A DNA stretch of 64,000 bases from Linnemannia hyalina (Eukaryota; Mortierellomycota; Mortierellomycetes; Mortierellales; Mortierellaceae). The position numbers were made by a program, and so were the translations under genes. The notes below the pieces were generated by a model. The model saw only the letters and a program-made list of their open reading frames with translations. It was not told where the DNA came from and made no database searches. The stretch covers positions 1 through 64,000 of the forward strand of contig JAHRHY010000018.1 in the NCBI GenBank assembly GCA_019671135.1, read 5' to 3'. Positions 11,415 to 21,932 of this stretch are shown here, piece after piece (position 1 is the stretch's first letter; every line of letters begins with the position of its first letter).

Positions 11415-11654
11415 TGTAATAGCAACAGAAGAAGGGTGATAGACAAGAGCAGGAGGCAGAAACGGATGGTGTTTATTGTACAGGGGAGCCAGGGTATTTA
11501 TGTGTGCTAGGCTATGGGCTCCAGGATGGTGGTGATGTGGTGAGGTGGTGATGTGGTTAGATGGGGATGTAATTAGGTGTTAATGTGGTTAGATGAGACA
11601 GTGGTTAGATGACGCTAATGATCTAGGGTCACAACAGATTATAATACTGTGACA
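11415..11654 (-). repeat. Gypsy-A 3' LTR
   Basis: This 240-bp LTR matches 36859-37098. The adjacent polypurine tract (minus strand, 11655-11663) marks it as the 3' LTR. Confidence 0.92.
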
Positions 11655-12715
11655 CCTTCCCCTAATAAATAAAGCAGATCGTGTGTTTGACAGTATGTGC
11701 GAAGAATATCCGGACTATTGGCCATGTCCTTGAAGGGAACCCAGGTGGAGTCCTTGGCTGCATCGTATCCGAGCCATTTGACAAGAAACTCGATCTTGCG
11801 GCGCTTTGTGCGGTGGTCCAAGATGGCTTCAACCTCGTACTCAATTTCTCCATCAACAATTTCAGGGTCGGGTGGAGGTGCTACCCGACGGCCCAACGAC
11901 TCCGGGGAGGGGAGGTATGGTTTGAGGCGGTCGACATGGAACACATCATGAATGCGCATGGTGGGAGGAAGCTCGACCTGGAAGGAGACCGGCGAACGTT
12001 GTGCCAGCAGGGTGAAGGGACCAAAGTAACGGGCCTGAAGGGAGGAGGCTGGTCGGCTGGAGTCGTAGGCTGTTGTGATGTTCTCGGTGCTAAGAAGGAC
12101 TTGATCGCCGACTTGGTAAGAGTGGGAACGACGGTGAGCATCGGCATGCTTGGCCTGTACGGCTTGTGCGGTAAGGAGACTATCGCGGGCAGTAGCGAGG
12201 GCTGATTGCTGAGCATAGACAAACGAGTCAAAGTCCGACAAGGAAGCAGGGTCAGAGACACCCGTGGGTCCGAGGAGAGAGGCCGGTACTCGAGGATGGA
12301 AACCATGGTTCAGAAAAAATGGCGAGACGCCTGTGGACGAGTGGACCGCATTGTTGTATGCGAACTCGGCGGCAGGTAGGTACAGGTCCCAGTCGTCTTG
12401 TTTGTGATTCACCAGGGCGCGCAGCATGGTCTTGAGGGTTTGAATGGCCCTTTCCGACTGGCCGTCCGTCTGTGGGTGGAAGGAGGAGGACATGGCAAGC
12501 TTGGTGCCTAAGCGTTCCTGTAGTCGACGCCAAAAAGTGCTGGTGAATTTTGTATCTCTGTCGGAGACGATGGTGAGGGGGAGACCATGGAGGCGAAAGA
12601 TGTTGGAGAAGAAACAATTGGCAACATCGGTGGCGGTGTCTGTGGTGCGACTTGGGGCGAAGTGCACTTGTTTTGAGACCTTGTCTACAAAGACGGTAAT
12701 GGATCGTGCTTTCGG
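11639..12715 (-). CDS. pol: Gypsy-A pol, integrase core and chromodomain
   Basis: This is in a different frame from the preceding segment, picking up around 12715 (RPKARSITVFVDKVSKQ). It has the remaining integrase catalytic residues: Asp in IVSDRDTKFTS and Glu in HPQTDGQSERAIQTL. The C-terminus has YEVEAILDHRTKRRKIEFLV, KWLGYD and STWVPFKDM, a chromodomain with its aromatic positions. Chromodomain integrases direct insertion to histone-marked chromatin. The stop lies 15 bp inside the 3' LTR. The frame change makes this copy probably non-autonomous. Confidence 0.85.
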   Translation of the reverse strand, partial: PKARSITVFVDKVSKQVHFAPSRTTDTATDVANCFFSNIFRLHGLPLTIVSDRDTKFTSTFWRRLQERLGTKLAMSSSFHPQTDGQSERAIQTLKTMLRALVNHKQDDWDLYLPAAEFAYNNAVHSSTGVSPFFLNHGFHPRVPASLLGPTGVSDPASLSDFDSFVYAQQSALATARDSLLTAQAVQAKHADAHRRSHSYQVGDQVLLSTENITTAYDSSRPASSLQARYFGPFTLLAQRSPVSFQVELPPTMRIHDVFHVDRLKPYLPSPESLGRRVAPPPDPEIVDGEIEYEVEAILDHRTKRRKIEFLVKWLGYDAAKDSTWVPFKDMANSPDILRTYCQTHDLLYLLGEGVTVL

Positions 12716-14635
12716 GCGGTCATAGGTAACTTGACGACAAAATCCATGGTAACGGTATCCCAGCGCTGCTCAGGAACTTCCAAGGGATGGAGCAGACCGG
12801 CAGGAAGGCGACGAACAGCCTTGTTTCGCTGGCAGCTTGAGCAAGAAGCCACGTAGTTACGGACATCAACAGACATCTTGGGCCAGTAGGCCAGGCGGCG
12901 TAAGGTAGTGTACGTTTTATCGAACCCCAGGTGGCCAGCAATGGCAGCATCATAAACATTATGAAGAAGAAGAAGGCGTAGGTCAGAGAACTTTGGTATG
13001 CAGAGTAGGGTATCACCATGCCGCTCAACATACAATAAGCCATTATACAATGAGTAAAGGGATGGTGACTTGCCTCGGAGGCAGCTTTGATAGATAGGGC
13101 CAAGACGAGGATCGTTTTGATACCCTTCGATCAGGCGCTGCCTCAAACCTGTGTCCGCTTGAAGGTCAAGTGCATTGACTGAGAGGGGTGGGGGGTTTGG
13201 TACGCGGTGGTCCGGACGCCGAGAGAGGGCATCAGGAACGACATTGTCAGCGCCACGCTTGAACTTGAAATCAAAGTCATACTCTTGTAGAAGCTCCATC
13301 CAACGTGCTTGTCTTCGAGTGAGCTTGGGTTGCGTGGGGAAATGACGGAGCGTATCATGATCGGTATACACAATAAAATGGGAGCCGTCAAGGTAATACC
13401 GCCAGGTCTTGAGTGCGTGGACCACAGCGAGGAGCTCTTGCTCATGAGTTGGGTAATTCCGTTCTGCAGAATTCATCTTTCGCGAGGTGAAGGCCACGGG
13501 TCGTGCAAACCCATCAGCGTCTATCTGGAAGAGGACCGCGCCAACAGCATAACCCGATGCATCGGTCTCGACGATCGAGGGTAGGTCTGGGTCAAAGACG
13601 CGTAATACTGGGGCAGAGCTGATGGCATCCTTGAGTGCACGAAAAGCGGACTCGGTGGCATCATCCCAGACAAACTGGCGACCTTCACCTAGTAGAGACG
13701 TGAGGGGAAGAGCGATGTCAGCAAAATTGTGGATATACTGCTGGTAGAACTGAGCTAACCCAATGAACTGTTGAACGTCCTTTTGTTTTGTTGGGCGAGG
13801 CCACTCTCGAATGGCGCGAACAAGACCGGCATTGGTGTGTAAACCATCCTTGGTAATGACATGACCGAGGAACTCAGTCTCTTCTTGCATAAAGGAGCAC
13901 TTGCTCAACTTTGCATAGAGACCGTGCTGGCGGAGGAGAGAGAGAACACTACGAATATGACGGAGATGTTCGGCCTTGGTCTTGGAGTATATCAGAATAT
14001 CGTCAAGATAGACGACCACCCACTTGTCAAGGACGGGATCAAGGACCTTGAGCATCATGTTGGAGAAGGAGGCTGGGGCGTTGGTGAGGCCAAAGGGGAC
14101 GACGTTGAACTCAAAGTGCCCGTATCGACAACGGAAGGCGGTCTTATGAGTGTGAGGCTCATAGATGCGTTGTTGATGATACCCCGAGATTAAGTCCAAC
14201 TTGGTAAAGTACTTTGCGCCCCGAAAACGGTCGATCAACTCGTCAATTCTAGGTAAGGGATGGCGGTTCTTTCTTGTAATGCGGTTGAGACCACGATAGT
14301 CGACACACATACGTAGAGAACCGTCGGCCTTCTTGACAAAGAGCACTGGGGCGCCGTAGGGAGAAGTGCTGGGTGAAAATTTTTACGCTAGTCACGCACA
14401 ATCGAATTGATAAGACAAGAGAGGGATCTTTGTTAACAGCCCAGACACCTCCATTTATGTCGGTGTCTGGTCATATGACTAAATTACTGTCTCTAGCCTA
14501 ATTACATTAGCTGACACCCCCGAGACAGGCAAATATGCGACACTGGGCTTGATGAGTTTTTTAGAGAGTAACTCATCAAGTTGCTTCTTCAATTCGTCCA
14601 ACTCTGCAATAGACAAACGAATAACGGGCTTGAAA
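12685..14635 (-). CDS. pol: Gypsy-A pol, RT, RNase H and start of integrase (interrupted)
   Basis: This continues Pol from the block ending at 34439. It reads FKPVIRLSIAELDELKKQLD, then is broken by the Gypsy-B solo LTR (14374-14542) inside the sequence KPSTSPYGAP. It resumes with LFVKKADGSLRMCVDYRGLN. The RT catalytic motif is VYLDDILIYS, RNase H begins VETDASGYAVGAVLFQ, and the integrase zinc finger is HLGFDKTYTTLRR...CSSCQRNK. The first integrase Asp is in MDFVVKLPM. The frame ends at 12685, with a shift near 12715 to the next segment. Because 174 bp (LTR plus target duplication) is a multiple of three, the frame is kept on both sides. Confidence 0.85.
14374..14542 (-). mobile_element. Solo LTR of Gypsy-B
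   Basis: These 169 bp are identical by eye to the LTRs of Gypsy-B1 and B2. The flanks are CTGGG at 14369-14373 and 14543-14547. No internal sequence remains. It interrupts the Gypsy-A RT. It arose by recombination between LTRs of a full copy. Confidence 0.93.
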
Positions 14636-14676
14636 GGAGGCCTTTCAAGTCCAAATTATCATATGGTGTTTGTTAC

Positions 14677-14845
14677 TGTCGCATATTTGCCTGTCTCGGG
14701 GGTGTCAGCTAATGTAATTAGGCTAGAGACAGTAATTTAGTCATATGACCAGACACCGACATAAATGGAGGTGTCTGGGCTGTTAACAAAGATCCCTCTC
14801 TTGTCTTATCAATTCGATTGTGCGTGACTAGCGTAAAAATTTTCA
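14677..14845 (+). repeat. Gypsy-B1 5' LTR
   Basis: These 169 bp run TGTCGC...TTTTCA and are identical by eye to the other four LTR copies of this family in the window. Inside it, CCAGACACC and GGTGTCTGG form a perfect 9-bp stem. Confidence 0.93.
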
Positions 14846-15607
14846 TTTTTTTTGATAAATACAACACGGATCGGGATCAGAATCCGTCGAACGATTGACA
14901 GGATCCATCCACTCATTTATTTATTCATTCAACCCATTACGAGGAACACTCCATCAATCTACAGGAGCGATTCAGGACGTAACGGGAGCATTTACGGATC
15001 ATTACAGAACAGGACCTTTACTGTCAGGATTTTCCTCTATTTTCAGGATAATCCAACAAGGACAGGATCCTTTTCTTTTATTTGTGGTCATTTCGTGCGT
15101 GTATCTGGTCACTAGTGACAAGGTTACAGCAGAGACTGATCATTAATACGAAGTGTAACAGGCGGTTACTTTCGTTGTTATTATTTGGTTACTATTCTAC
15201 CTTTTTGTGTTGGAGCTTTCAAGTGCGATCATACATCTGTGTGGTCATTTGAGGTCTTCATATAACACGGTAGCAGAGATTCATTAGAAAACTCACCGTT
15301 AGTTTTGATCAAGGACATTCTTGTTCAAATAAACGCGGGATTCGTCTTTGTTGGCATTTAGGTGTGCCCTCATCCGAATTCATTTGCATCAGAAAACTTT
15401 TAGTTTTTTCTGGGTGTTGTTTTTTATTTTTATTTTGAATCAAGTGGATCACTGAGCAAAAAAGTACTGGAAGTTGACGTTAGTAGTAACAGTATTATTT
15501 TTTCTGGGGTGCAGTCTGGTTGATCATCAGTTTTCAAAAGCTCATTTCGTTTTCTGTTTATTCTGCTTGTCTGTTTGTTTTCTTTTCCTTTAATTGGGTC
15601 ATAGAGA
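14846..15607 (+). other. Gypsy-B1 leader
   Basis: This 762-bp untranslated leader lies between the 5' LTR and the gag-pol start. It starts with a T run and GATAAATACAACACGG, with no TGG primer site. The two small ORFs here (14852-15146) are also present in the B2 copy but show no known domain. Confidence 0.5.
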
Positions 15608-18600
15608 ATGGCAGCGAATACGGCAAAGAAGAACGAGGACGTTGGCAATAAGGTTGTTGGTGCGTTAGATGCACTTACCTTGACGTCGGGACGAGATGAG
15701 GGAGCAGGCATGGACGTTGATGTTGACATGCAGGAGACTGTTGGCTCTGACTTTATGGATGCCCATGCAGCCAGAGGAAAGATGAAGGAGTATTCGATGC
15801 AACTGGCGACGTTGACGAGACAGAAGATGCAGTTAGCCGCGCGCATCCAAGGGTTGAGCCAAGAGGAGGGCGACCAGGAGCGACCAAAGTTGGCGGAACT
15901 AACACGTCAGATCGCTGAGGCCAAGACCGCGATGAACGAGTGGAATGTCATGCTGGATGACCTAGAGAGTGCTGAGAGGTCCATGGGGAGGACGGCATTC
16001 TCTAGTGTTGTGACCAGAGAGGAGAATGAGGAGTTGGGGGTTAAGAAGGGTGGAAAGATTGACGAGATCAAGTTGTCGAATGAGTTTCCGCGTTACCATC
16101 GGTTGGTCGAGGCTCATCTGCTTCCTGTTCTTGACATCAAGATCCACGGTCCCTTGATTACCAACGTCCGAGAGTTCCTGTACGAATTCCATAGAATAGG
16201 AGTAACAAAGTTCACGACGGGCGGGTTCGATGAGAGATGTTCAAGGTTGTTGTGCTTGGCGAATATGGATCGCAAAGCGTCTGATGCCATGAATGCAGTC
16301 TTGAGTCGTGACCCTGAAGGAAAGTGGCCGTGGGCGAGATGCGAGAAAGTGTTTGTGGAGAGTGCTATGACGCAGACTGAGAGAACAGATGAGGTTGAGA
16401 AGGTGATCAAGATGGGGTTAGAACGAGGTGAATCGTACAAGCAGTACTACCATCGGATGAAGAGGTTGATGGATATGTACCAAGTCAAGGACTTACCCAA
16501 GTTCGCTGATTTGTTATTCTTGCTGCAGAGAGCGGTCGACCCGAGCGTTCTTACGATGATCTTGTTACAGAAGCGCATTGCGGTCCTTGAGGGGATGCTG
16601 GGTGTGGCACCTGATGAAACAACCTTCGAGTCTTATATGGACAGTTTGCAGCATATGCAGGGACCCGCAGACAGTGATGAGTGGGCACCGGTTATTTTGG
16701 AGAGGAGACGATTGACCGGGGCTGCAGATAACGAAGCAGCGAGGCAGGCCCAGAGTTTAAAGGATAAGCTCATCAACCAGCAGAAGAGGGCAGCGGCAGC
16801 AGCAACGCTTGCGACGACAAGTGGAACGCGTGTCGGGGGGACTACTGGTGGTAGCATCAACCAAGTTCCTACAGCGGGTGACAGTTCGGTCCAGAAGGGG
16901 AATGCTGGATTCGGCGGTCAACGTGGCGCCTTCGGTAATGGTAGTGGTTCTGGTGCGCCTAGAGGTCGAGGAGGCAGTCATGGTCGTGGAGGTTACAAGA
17001 GGAACTTCAACCGTGGACACCATCCTTATCCTGGCAGAGGAAACAGCAATGGTAAGCTAAACCACACTGTTGAGTATGATGATGCATCTGAAGAAAAAGT
17101 TGAAGTAGATGGTGGTGAGATGTCTGTTGTCGACCAAGATGTCGTTGAGATGAGTAACGAAAATGGTGACGTCACCGAAGTCGAACATGACCGCATGACT
17201 AACGACGCGTCTTTCATTCTGCATTCCAAACAGGTGGAAACAAGCAGTGAGATGCAACAAACTGATGTACATGAACTGGAGGAGCAGTCGCACAGTTTAA
17301 CAGAAGTAGTCATAGTGAATGAAACAACAACTGACGAGAAGAATGTCAGTGACATCAACCCACGGAGTGAAACAGTGAAGAAGAGAAAGAAGAAAAAGAA
17401 GAATGCAAAGGGTATTGCGAAAATCGAATTGAAGAGCAAACTGCGTGGTGAATCCGGTTTGGGTATGAGAGTTCATGTAGGTCCATTGCCGATGCATCCT
17501 CTCGACGGGGGGGAAGGTAGCGGTGATGCTAAAGTGGCTGTCGACCAAGCAAAGGTGAAGTATGGAGCTATGGGCATTGTTAAAGAAGGAAGAGATAATG
17601 CACCGGCCGAGTACAACATCGAGGATGTAGTAGACGACGAGTACCTAAGGGCCTTCGAAAGATTTTCAATTAGTGATAACCCAGTGTCAGACGCATGTGA
17701 TGGTTACCCATTATTCTCCTTTGGAGAGAAGGACTTTGAGTTAGTACACAAGCACTATGGTTCAAGTAAACGAAAACATCAGCCGGATAATCGACTGTTT
17801 GTTCCTGTTTATCTTAATCAAGAGCGACATCTTGCACTCATTGATACTGGTGCCACACATTCATTTATTAGTGCAGCTGTAGTCAAAAAGTATTCTATTC
17901 CGGTTAAACCAATGGAAGGATACATTGAATTAGCTGACTCGTCTGTCATTAAACGCGTTGGAGAAACGGAAAACGTAGAGATTGTCTGTGGACAGAATGT
18001 GCTTAGCGCGCCATATGAGGTTATTGAACAGAGTCATGCAGTTACCATTGGCATGGATCTCTTTCACCGCTATGGATTCAATATCGTTGGACTACCCGAT
18101 GCAGATGAGTCGTCTGGACGGATGCCAGCGCCAGTTGAAGACGAAAAGCCCACGCTGATACCTCTCACGATTCCAGAACGAGAAAAGACGCAGGAATTTA
18201 TTGCGGAAAAGGACGCGTTCATGAAGAGTATAGAAGAGTCGCTGAGGTTAAACGCCAAGATTCCAAATACAAGTCATTGTACTATACCTGAAATGAAGGT
18301 GTATTTGCCAGTCCCTGATGACGTTATCCTCTACCGCAGACCTAAAGTATTTGCTGCATCGCAAATGCCGGTTCTTGATGAAGCAATCCAGAATTGGCTG
18401 AAGGATGATGTAATTACATTAGCACCTGCAGGTAATGCACACAACAACACATTAACGCTAGCGGCTAAGAAAGATGCTAACGGAAACAAGACTCTCTACC
18501 GAGTGTGCTTGGATCCGCGGCCCTTAAACGCGCACCTACCCGATGATAATTTTCCGGTACCACTTATATCAGACATCATGCAATTTGCTGGAGGCAATGC

Positions 18601-21214
18601 AGTGTTCTCGACTGTGGACCTAAAGCAGGCGTATCATCGATTACCAATCCATGAAGAAGATCAGCCGTTGACGGCATTTATGCATAACGGGATTCAATAT
18701 ATGTTCAAGAAGGCTCCTTTTGGATTGAAGCCCTTGTCCAGTTTGTTTCAGCGTGGCATGAGCCGAATCCTTGGGGATTTGAAATTTGTCAGAAATTTTA
18801 TCGATGACATTCTTCTCGCATCAAAGAACAGAAGCGATCATGCGATTCAGATGATAGAGTTGGTTAAACGGCTAACTGATGCCAAGCTTATTATTAACCT
18901 TGACAAGTGCAAGTTCTACAGTACGCAGGTGGCGTTGCTGGGCTTCATTGTGGATCTTGATGGAAAAAGAATTGATCCCAATAAATTGGTGAATATCAAT
19001 GATTGGAAACCCCCAACTACGGGTAAGCAGGTTCAATCTTATATGGGGACTTTTAATTTTTTCCGCGATCACGTACCCATTATAGCTACCATTAGCGCTC
19101 CGCTAGATGCTATGCGTAATGTGGTGGGTCCATTTACGTTGAATGCTGCTCAGTTGAAGAGCTTTGAGGCACTAAAGAATTTGTTGGTCTTATCGCCCAT
19201 AATTTGCTGGGTGGATTTCAATTTGCCGTTATATGTTGCTACAGATGCATCTAACGTTGGAATTGGAGCAATTTTATATCAGCTGCCGGAAGGCGAGGCG
19301 AATCCCAAAAACATTAGATATATTTCTTTTGTTGCGCGCTCATTGCAACCCAGTGAACGACGCTATAGTACAACTCAGAAGGAGTTATTGGCAATTGTGT
19401 TTGCACTGAAGAAGTTGCATTACTATTTGTGGGGCCGTCACTTTACGCTTTTCACGGATCATCGCGCTCTTACTTTTATGCATACGCAGAAGGATATGAA
19501 CTCGATGCTTACCGCATGGCAGGAGACTATTTTGGATTACACGTTTAAGGTTGTTTATCGACCTGGCGTTCTGAACGTTTTACCAGACGCTTTGTCTCGC
19601 CAGTTTCCTCAAGAGTTGTGGACAGCCCGCATTCAAGGATCTGCTCCGAGCAAAATTTATGGTTATGTTCACTTAATCCAGGACGCCGACACTCAACGTG
19701 TGACGGTAGCTGTCTCAGAGAGAAGAGGAGTGTTAGTCGACGCACATGCGCTTGGTCACATTGGGACCAATGCCATGGTCAAGCATATTCATTCGTTGCA
19801 AAAGACGTGGCCTAATCTGGCCAAGGATTGCTTGGAGTATGTTCAGCGTTGCCAAGAATGCCAGCGAGTCAACATCGCACGCAAGGGATACCACCCTCTG
19901 ACGGCCATTCATGCTCAGTTACCAGGTGAACATATGGCGGTTGATTTGACCGGTCCATTCCCTGTGGAGAGCGATGGAAACCTATTCCTACTCATTTTGG
20001 TTGATGTTTGTACAAGGTTCGTCTTCTTGGAACCCATACCTGACAAGAAGGGGATGACCATTGCAAAAGTTTTGTTCAAAATCTTCACCACTATTGGTTT
20101 TCCACGTATCCTCCAATCTGACAATGGCAGAGAATTCGTTAACGAGGCGGTGCAAGTGATGACTACCACTATGGGAGTGCAACATAGGTTACTCACCCCT
20201 TATCACCCTCGCGGAAACGGAGTCGCCGAAAATCATGTGAAAACAGCATGCACTATCATTCGCAAAGAGGTTCAAGACCATAAACAAGCATGGGCGAAAC
20301 ATGTTCCTATGGCACAGCTAGCTATGAACACCAGAATTGTGGCTCTACACAATTCGTCCCCATTCTCTTTGTTTTTTGCGCGGCGTTATAATGGTATTAG
20401 CAATTTCTCGGACACGACAGAGAAGTTATCATCCCAGGAGGAGCTCTTAAAGCGGCTTGAGTACATGACCAAGACCGTCTTTCCAGCGATTGACACTAAG
20501 ACCCGCGAAACTCAACGTCGAATGATTGAGCGTTTCAATAGAACAGTACTGCACAGTGAATTCCCTGATGGAGCAAAGGTTATGTCTTTGGACCCGATCT
20601 TGGGCGACAAGCTTTCGCCTAGGTATGAAGGCCCTTATATTGTAGTCAGACGAACAACTGGTGGATCCTATGTGTTGAAGGATGCCACAGGAGAAGAGTT
20701 AGGTCGTAAATTTGCGCCGTCGCAGCTAAAGCTTGTGCTCGACGATTTTGAAGCAACTGACACATACGTAGTAGAAAAAGTTCTCAACCACAGGCATGGA
20801 CCTAGGGGGGGGATGGAATACCGCGTAAAATGGAAAGGGTACAAAGAGGAAACCTGGGAGCCTCAAGAGAATTTTATTGAGAGAAAGTGTATCACAGACT
20901 ACTGGAAGACTAAAAACCTACCAGGATCGCAATCTCTAACGCAGCCTCGTCAAACGGCCGCGACTCTCGGGACTAAGGGTCAAGAGCAGGAGCTCAATCC
21001 ATCGCAACGTAAAGGTGCTACTAAAACATCAAAGAACATATCCAATGGTGATGCTCTTAATAAGGGTACATGCAAGCGTGCAAACCCCGACGAAGAAGAA
21101 GATCAATTGGTCGATCGACGCAGGTCTAAACGACTGCGAAGAAATAATGCTAATGGCGAGAAGATGAGTATTGAGCTTAGGACGATTCGCGGGCGTGTGC
21201 CTGATCGTCATTAG
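15608..21214 (+). CDS. gag-pol: Gypsy-B1 Gag-Pol polyprotein with chromodomain
   Basis: This is an intact 1868-residue fused Gag-Pol. The Gag region (about 1-480) ends in an Arg/Gly-rich box (GRGGSHGRGGYKR) and has no CCHC knuckle. A charged Glu/Asp- and Lys-rich linker follows (about 490-620). The protease active site is LALIDTGATHSFI near residue 746. RT has NFIDDILLAS near 1064; RNase H starts YVATDASNVGIGAI; the integrase zinc finger is HIGTNAMVKHIHSLQ...CQECQ; the catalytic core has VDLTGPFPV, LQSDNGREFV and GNGVAENHVK. A chromodomain is at about 1718-1765 (YVVEKVLNHRHG, YRVKWKGYKEETWEP). The ATG at 15608 follows a long leader. With identical LTRs and an open frame, this copy looks competent. 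Confidence 0.95.
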   Translation: MAANTAKKNEDVGNKVVGALDALTLTSGRDEGAGMDVDVDMQETVGSDFMDAHAARGKMKEYSMQLATLTRQKMQLAARIQGLSQEEGDQERPKLAELTRQIAEAKTAMNEWNVMLDDLESAERSMGRTAFSSVVTREENEELGVKKGGKIDEIKLSNEFPRYHRLVEAHLLPVLDIKIHGPLITNVREFLYEFHRIGVTKFTTGGFDERCSRLLCLANMDRKASDAMNAVLSRDPEGKWPWARCEKVFVESAMTQTERTDEVEKVIKMGLERGESYKQYYHRMKRLMDMYQVKDLPKFADLLFLLQRAVDPSVLTMILLQKRIAVLEGMLGVAPDETTFESYMDSLQHMQGPADSDEWAPVILERRRLTGAADNEAARQAQSLKDKLINQQKRAAAAATLATTSGTRVGGTTGGSINQVPTAGDSSVQKGNAGFGGQRGAFGNGSGSGAPRGRGGSHGRGGYKRNFNRGHHPYPGRGNSNGKLNHTVEYDDASEEKVEVDGGEMSVVDQDVVEMSNENGDVTEVEHDRMTNDASFILHSKQVETSSEMQQTDVHELEEQSHSLTEVVIVNETTTDEKNVSDINPRSETVKKRKKKKKNAKGIAKIELKSKLRGESGLGMRVHVGPLPMHPLDGGEGSGDAKVAVDQAKVKYGAMGIVKEGRDNAPAEYNIEDVVDDEYLRAFERFSISDNPVSDACDGYPLFSFGEKDFELVHKHYGSSKRKHQPDNRLFVPVYLNQERHLALIDTGATHSFISAAVVKKYSIPVKPMEGYIELADSSVIKRVGETENVEIVCGQNVLSAPYEVIEQSHAVTIGMDLFHRYGFNIVGLPDADESSGRMPAPVEDEKPTLIPLTIPEREKTQEFIAEKDAFMKSIEESLRLNAKIPNTSHCTIPEMKVYLPVPDDVILYRRPKVFAASQMPVLDEAIQNWLKDDVITLAPAGNAHNNTLTLAAKKDANGNKTLYRVCLDPRPLNAHLPDDNFPVPLISDIMQFAGGNAVFSTVDLKQAYHRLPIHEEDQPLTAFMHNGIQYMFKKAPFGLKPLSSLFQRGMSRILGDLKFVRNFIDDILLASKNRSDHAIQMIELVKRLTDAKLIINLDKCKFYSTQVALLGFIVDLDGKRIDPNKLVNINDWKPPTTGKQVQSYMGTFNFFRDHVPIIATISAPLDAMRNVVGPFTLNAAQLKSFEALKNLLVLSPIICWVDFNLPLYVATDASNVGIGAILYQLPEGEANPKNIRYISFVARSLQPSERRYSTTQKELLAIVFALKKLHYYLWGRHFTLFTDHRALTFMHTQKDMNSMLTAWQETILDYTFKVVYRPGVLNVLPDALSRQFPQELWTARIQGSAPSKIYGYVHLIQDADTQRVTVAVSERRGVLVDAHALGHIGTNAMVKHIHSLQKTWPNLAKDCLEYVQRCQECQRVNIARKGYHPLTAIHAQLPGEHMAVDLTGPFPVESDGNLFLLILVDVCTRFVFLEPIPDKKGMTIAKVLFKIFTTIGFPRILQSDNGREFVNEAVQVMTTTMGVQHRLLTPYHPRGNGVAENHVKTACTIIRKEVQDHKQAWAKHVPMAQLAMNTRIVALHNSSPFSLFFARRYNGISNFSDTTEKLSSQEELLKRLEYMTKTVFPAIDTKTRETQRRMIERFNRTVLHSEFPDGAKVMSLDPILGDKLSPRYEGPYIVVRRTTGGSYVLKDATGEELGRKFAPSQLKLVLDDFEATDTYVVEKVLNHRHGPRGGMEYRVKWKGYKEETWEPQENFIERKCITDYWKTKNLPGSQSLTQPRQTAATLGTKGQEQELNPSQRKGATKTSKNISNGDALNKGTCKRANPDEEEDQLVDRRRSKRLRRNNANGEKMSIELRTIRGRVPDRH

Positions 21215-21525
21215 CATGCATCATCAGTGCATCCGATGAATAATGCAGTAGGGGTTTTTCCGCTTCCCCTACAATCACGTTCGAGGTTTTCCCTCTTGGG
21301 TTTTCCCCTCGCAAGGATTTTTAAACGATTTTTTGCCTTGAGTGAACAATTAATGTCATGTGAGGATTGTTGATCCTCAACCTGTCTGCAAGGTTTTTAT
21401 TCAGATTTTTTCCTGGCAGAACAGTAAAATAATGCACAGAGTCCAAGTGATTCTTAGACACAAACGAGCAGAGCATATATGCGTTTTTAAGCAGACGGCT
21501 TTCAGCCTTTCCCATGGGAGGGGAT

Positions 21526-21694
21526 TGTCGCATATTTGCCTGTCTCGGGGGTGTCAGCTAATGTAATTAGGCTAGAGACAGTAATTTAGTCATATGACCA
21601 GACACCGACATAAATGGAGGTGTCTGGGCTGTTAACAAAGATCCCTCTCTTGTCTTATCAATTCGATTGTGCGTGACTAGCGTAAAAATTTTCA
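21526..21694 (+). repeat. Gypsy-B1 3' LTR
   Basis: This 169-bp LTR matches 14677-14845 and is followed by GTTAC. Confidence 0.93.
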
Positions 21695-21932
21695 GTTACA
21701 TCTCTGCAGATCTTGACGATATCCACCGCGTCCATTAGAGGAGAGTGTATGTATGATATCAACCATTTAAAACAACCACTGTAACATTCCTTGCGCGATT
21801 ATCCTACTAAACACAACTACATTCTCCAAACAACAAAGTCTTCTTATTTTTCGCTCACCAATATCTTGAATGTGTTCATCTACTATTAAACTGTACCCAT
21901 CACTGCAAGATTCGCCTGAGTAGTTCTTGTAT

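Larger units (their letters stand above)
14677..21694 (+). mobile_element. Gypsy-B1: full-length chromodomain Ty3/gypsy element
   Basis: The length is 7018 bp. The 169-bp LTRs are at 14677-14845 and 21526-21694, with target duplication GTTAC at 14672-14676 and 21695-21699. It has a single gag-pol ORF on the plus strand. Empty sites exist in the window at 22388 and 34176, where the unit reads GTAACAAACACC uninterrupted on the complementary strand. The polypurine-like tract GGGAGGGGAT precedes the 3' LTR. No TGG-type primer site follows the 5' LTR. Confidence 0.95.

Noticed and set aside
16757..17439. Antisense ORFs across Gypsy-B gag
   Set aside because: They are shadows of the gag-pol reading frame in Arg/Gly- and Lys-rich codons.
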